In this document: positions 61,013-64,000 of the stretch, piece by piece
Position numbering within the stretch: the first letter of the stretch is position 1
Layout: every line of letters starts with the position of its first letter
From: Archilochus colubris
Taxonomy: Eukaryota > Chordata > Aves > Apodiformes > Trochilidae
NCBI GenBank assembly: GCA_023079485.1
Contig: CM041084.1
Location: 121,317,967 to 121,381,966, forward strand
Direction: 5' to 3'
Length of the DNA stretch: 64,000 bases
The notes under the pieces: model-generated
Seen by the model: only the letters and a program-made list of their open reading frames with translations
Told to the model about the DNA's origin: nothing
Databases searched by the model: none
Made by a program: the position numbers and the translations under genes

Positions 61013-61317
61013 GTAAGTCTATCTGTATTGTCTAGAAAGAAATTTTTTGAAGGCTGTGATAAGTTCACATCTTCCAGAAAAGCAGAAGAGGTCATATTAG
61101 GAAGCAGTGAGTCTCTGTGCTTGATCTGGGAAGGATAATCTGTTTGCAGAGATCTGCTGCAGCCAGAGCAGTCTTCCTGACCAAGCTGATGTGGGATATA
61201 GAAACTTTCTGAACTTGCTAACTCTTCTTTTCCACATGCTACTTAATATATACATTTTGCCTTTAAAATACTAATTGAGCTACATCTTTCCTTACCTGAA
61301 AGTTTCTTCTTTGCTCT

Positions 61318-61675
61318 CAGGTGACCTTATAGCAATTTTCCAATATTTGAAGGGGGCCTGCAAGAAAGCTGGGGTATGGCTTTTTGCATGGGTGTGTAGT
61401 GAGAGGACGGGGGGAAAATGGTTTCAAATTTGAAGAGATGAGATTTAGGTTAGCCATTAGGAAGAAATTCTTTAGTTTGAGAGTGGTGAGACACTGGCAC
61501 AAGTCGCCCAAGAAAGCTGTGGCTGCCCCCTCTCTGGAAGTGTTCAAGGCCAGGCTGGATGGGGCCTTGAGCAACCTGATCTAGTGGGAGGTATCCTTAC
61601 CCCTGCAGGGGGGCTGGAACTACATTATCTTTAAGGTCCCTTCCAGCCACAGTCATTCCATGATTCTATGATTCA
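61318..61675 (+). mobile_element. CR1 LINE 3' end
   Basis: Runs from 'gtgaccttatagcaattttc' through 'tgagacactggcacaagtcg', 'gaagtgttcaaggccaggct' and 'ctttaaggtcccttccagcc' to the octamer tail 'atgattctatgattc'. 5'-truncated copy in sense orientation. Confidence 0.95.
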
Positions 61676-61707
61676 CTTTTTCACAAGTGAAATGTTTATT
61701 TTTGTCA

Positions 61708-61724
61708 TTTTTTTTTTTTTTTTT
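61708..61724. repeat. Poly-T tract
   Basis: T homopolymer shortly after the CR1 tail. Confidence 0.85.
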
Positions 61725-62104
61725 AGTATTTTAAGAACCTAGAGGTAAAAGTTCTCTACAGTATTTTATGATGATTTATTCATTAATATACCACCAGAAA
61801 TCATTCTCTGATATGCAGCTTGAGTTTTTCCATTCTTAGTTTAATCCTATTACAACTGTTTAAATCCCTGTTTATCACCCTGCATGATTCTTCCCCTGCC
61901 TTTGATTTACACTCCCAAGATATTCAGACTGTTATCAAGTCATCATCCCCCATTTCAGCAAAGAGTAAGGCAAAAATATATTATATTTTTTTCCATAATA
62001 TAAATTCTGTATTCCTCTACATGTTCTTTAGTTTTCTGCTAGTTTTTATTGCCCAAAATGTATAATTTCTGAGTATATTTTTGGTAATAATAAACCTGAA
62101 AACC

Positions 62105-62478
62105 AGCATAGCTTTCAGGAGGCTGAGAGGACACCTTATGGCTCTCTTTGGGTACCTCAAGGGGTGTTGGAGAGAGGAGGGAAACAGCCTCTTCTCCTTA
62201 GAAAAACAAAATGGGACCAGAGGGAATGGATGGAAGCTGCACCAGGGGAGGTTTAGGCTAGATGTTAGGAAATATTTTTTCACTGAGAGGATTGTCAGGC
62301 ATTGTAATGTCATGCTCAGGACAGTGATGGAGTCCCCATTCCTGGAGGCATTTAAAAGGCATTTTGACCTGGTCCTTAAGGACATGGTTTAGTACTTGAC
62401 TGTGGTGTTAGTCAAAGGTTGGACTGGATGATCTTGGAGGTCTCGTCCAACCTATAGCATTCTGTGATTCCGTGCTTC
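62105..62478 (+). mobile_element. CR1 LINE 3' end, different subfamily
   Basis: Follows the CR1 3' region with a distinct end: 'ggctgagaggacaccttatg', 'gggaggtttaggctagatgt', 'aaggttggactggatgatct', 'tggaggtctcgtccaaccta', and tail 'attctgtgattccgtg'. 5'-truncated. Confidence 0.93.
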
Positions 62479-64000
62479 TTGAATGACACAAACCCTAATG
62501 GAAGTTAAATAGTTGGCTTTGTACTGGGTAGGTACAAAGAAAAAAGCTTTTAGGACCATAATGTGTCCCTTTTCTTTAATAAAACCTAAAAGCAGTGGTA
62601 CCTTTATAATTTACATCTGAAATTTTAATTAAGTTCGATTAAAAATATTGTCTAATTCACTGTTTGCTGTCATCAGTCCAATAATTGTTACCATTCAATG
62701 GCTGAATTACCAAATTGAGTAGAAACTCAACTCAGCCACTGAGATCCATTCCTACTAGGCACTACCTGAGCACAAGAAGAAGACAGTCTTATCAGCAAGG
62801 AGCCCATGGTCTACCTAAGACAAGATAGCAAAGGAGAACTTAATTAAGAACACAACTGGAGTTAGAAAGCAACAAGGAGACAGCAGTTAGCATGGTGGAG
62901 TGGGGTTCAGGTATGGAATGTTCTGGATCTCTTTTAAGACAGTAGCTTACTTTCTCCCATTAAACATTACTTTGGTAATTTGCCTTAAAATGCTTCCCTC
63001 AACAAAAAACTTTCTTTTCCCATTTTCTACATTTCTGATCCCTCCAGATGAAATTGTACTTAGTCTATGCCCTAACTGATCCATGCTTTGCTACTTCTGT
63101 CTGCTTCTGTTTCATGTTTCATGTTTCATGTCTGTCTGTAGTATTCTTCAGTCTTTGCAGATAATATATGGGATAATATATTGATAATGTTTTATATGTT
63201 AGGGAAATTTGATAATACATAAAATATATAATACAATAATTACAAAACAGTAAATACATGCATCTGTAACAGAGTACCTGTCAGTAAAGATTTTTTAAAT
63301 GTTTTTTCATTGTATAGAGGGAAAAAACAACGTAGGCAAGTGTTGCATACAAAGGATGTGTATTTGTACCTCCGTGTTGCAGCATCCTTTCCTTTCAAGA
63401 GGGAATTTACAGTGCTACATCCAGTCACTGTGGCCTGAAGGTATATAGATCTACTGCTAGAAAATGTGTTACCTCAGCTTAGGACTTCTGTGTTACAGAA
63501 TGATGTTGCACTTTTGTTAAAGAAAATAAAATCAAACCTATGACACTCACACACAAACCAAAAAAACTGTAAATCTGGATTGCTTGGCCCATAACTTCAT
63601 GTTCACGTATTTAGAATAAAAAAAAATAAATATTTAAAATCTTGTTTGTTGGCTTTTTTACTAGAAAATAATTTTCAGTTTTACAAATTTTAATGTAAGA
63701 ATTTTAAAAGTCAAGCCCAGATATTATCACCTACAAGATGCCTATCATCAGGGGAGTCCTATTATTATTTTAAGTCCCCCAAAAGATGAACAAACTCAGG
63801 AATCTGGACAGGATTGGTTCTCAGCCAGAACTTTAAAGAGAGGGGTAAGATCCAGGTTAGTCATTAGTCCACAAATACCATCAATATTTCCGTAGTACTG
63901 GAATAGCAGAAATGGGATAGTAGCATTTTTAGTGGTGAAGAGTTTCCAGCTGTCAGGCAAGATGTGAGAAAAACAAGTGAGGACACCAGCTTTGTTGCTT
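62479..64000. other. No gene seen
   Basis: AT-rich, with a TTTCATG triplet repeat at 63105-63131. The last 200 bp (from about 63800) have weak CR1-like phrasing but I cannot support a call. Confidence 0.45.

Noticed and set aside
63800..64000. Possible CR1 remnant at the window end
   Set aside because: Phrases such as 'aggttagtcattag' are CR1-like but similarity is too weak without alignment.

Overview
The window looks like avian nuclear DNA. It is AT-rich, contains about a dozen CR1 LINE fragments in both orientations (several ending in the CR1 octamer tail ATTCTATG), and shows no mammalian SINEs or bacterial gene organisation. There is no complete, intact protein-coding gene. Most of the sequence is intron-like or intergenic DNA with simple repeats.

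The main gene-level signal is a set of plus-strand exon fragments of one long coiled-coil protein, from about 3.8 to 40.7 kb. The core exons are at 18.3-18.6, 20.7-20.9, 24.5-24.7 and 25.0 kb. A probable 3' end lies at 40.2-40.7 kb, with a poly(A) signal near 40.99 kb. A further exon at 3.84 kb touches a CR1 tail. Splice phases agree across several introns, but four of the exons carry lesions: a frameshift in an A9 run, a +1 shift plus a damaged donor, a nonsense codon, and another frameshift at 40.2 kb. I read this as a decayed, non-processed (possibly unitary) pseudogene. I do not recognise the parent gene with certainty.

The most unusual element is at 15347-15913: a 567-bp near-perfect palindrome (arms 2 x 254 bp, one mismatch, 59-bp centre). 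It starts with TG, ends with CA, and is flanked by a 6-bp direct repeat ACAAAG, as expected for integrase-mediated insertion. Each arm has LTR-promoter-like motifs. The centre has a tRNA-type pol III promoter, with box A and box B at exactly the canonical spacing. This looks like a young, inverted LTR-tRNA-LTR mobile element.

By region: 0.4-3.8 kb has old CR1 pieces and the first exon remnant. 10.1-12.8 kb is a CR1 cluster. 15.3-15.9 kb is the palindrome. 18.3-41 kb is the decayed coiled-coil gene, interrupted by a GC-rich dispersed repeat of probable retroviral origin (35.7-36.7 kb) and a CR1 reverse-transcriptase remnant (38.0-38.8 kb). 42.3-43.7 kb has two CR1 fragments. 43.8-61 kb has scattered exon-like open segments with good splice signals, none recognised, plus a 1-kb CR1 at 58.2-59.2 kb. 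61.3-62.5 kb has two CR1 3' ends.
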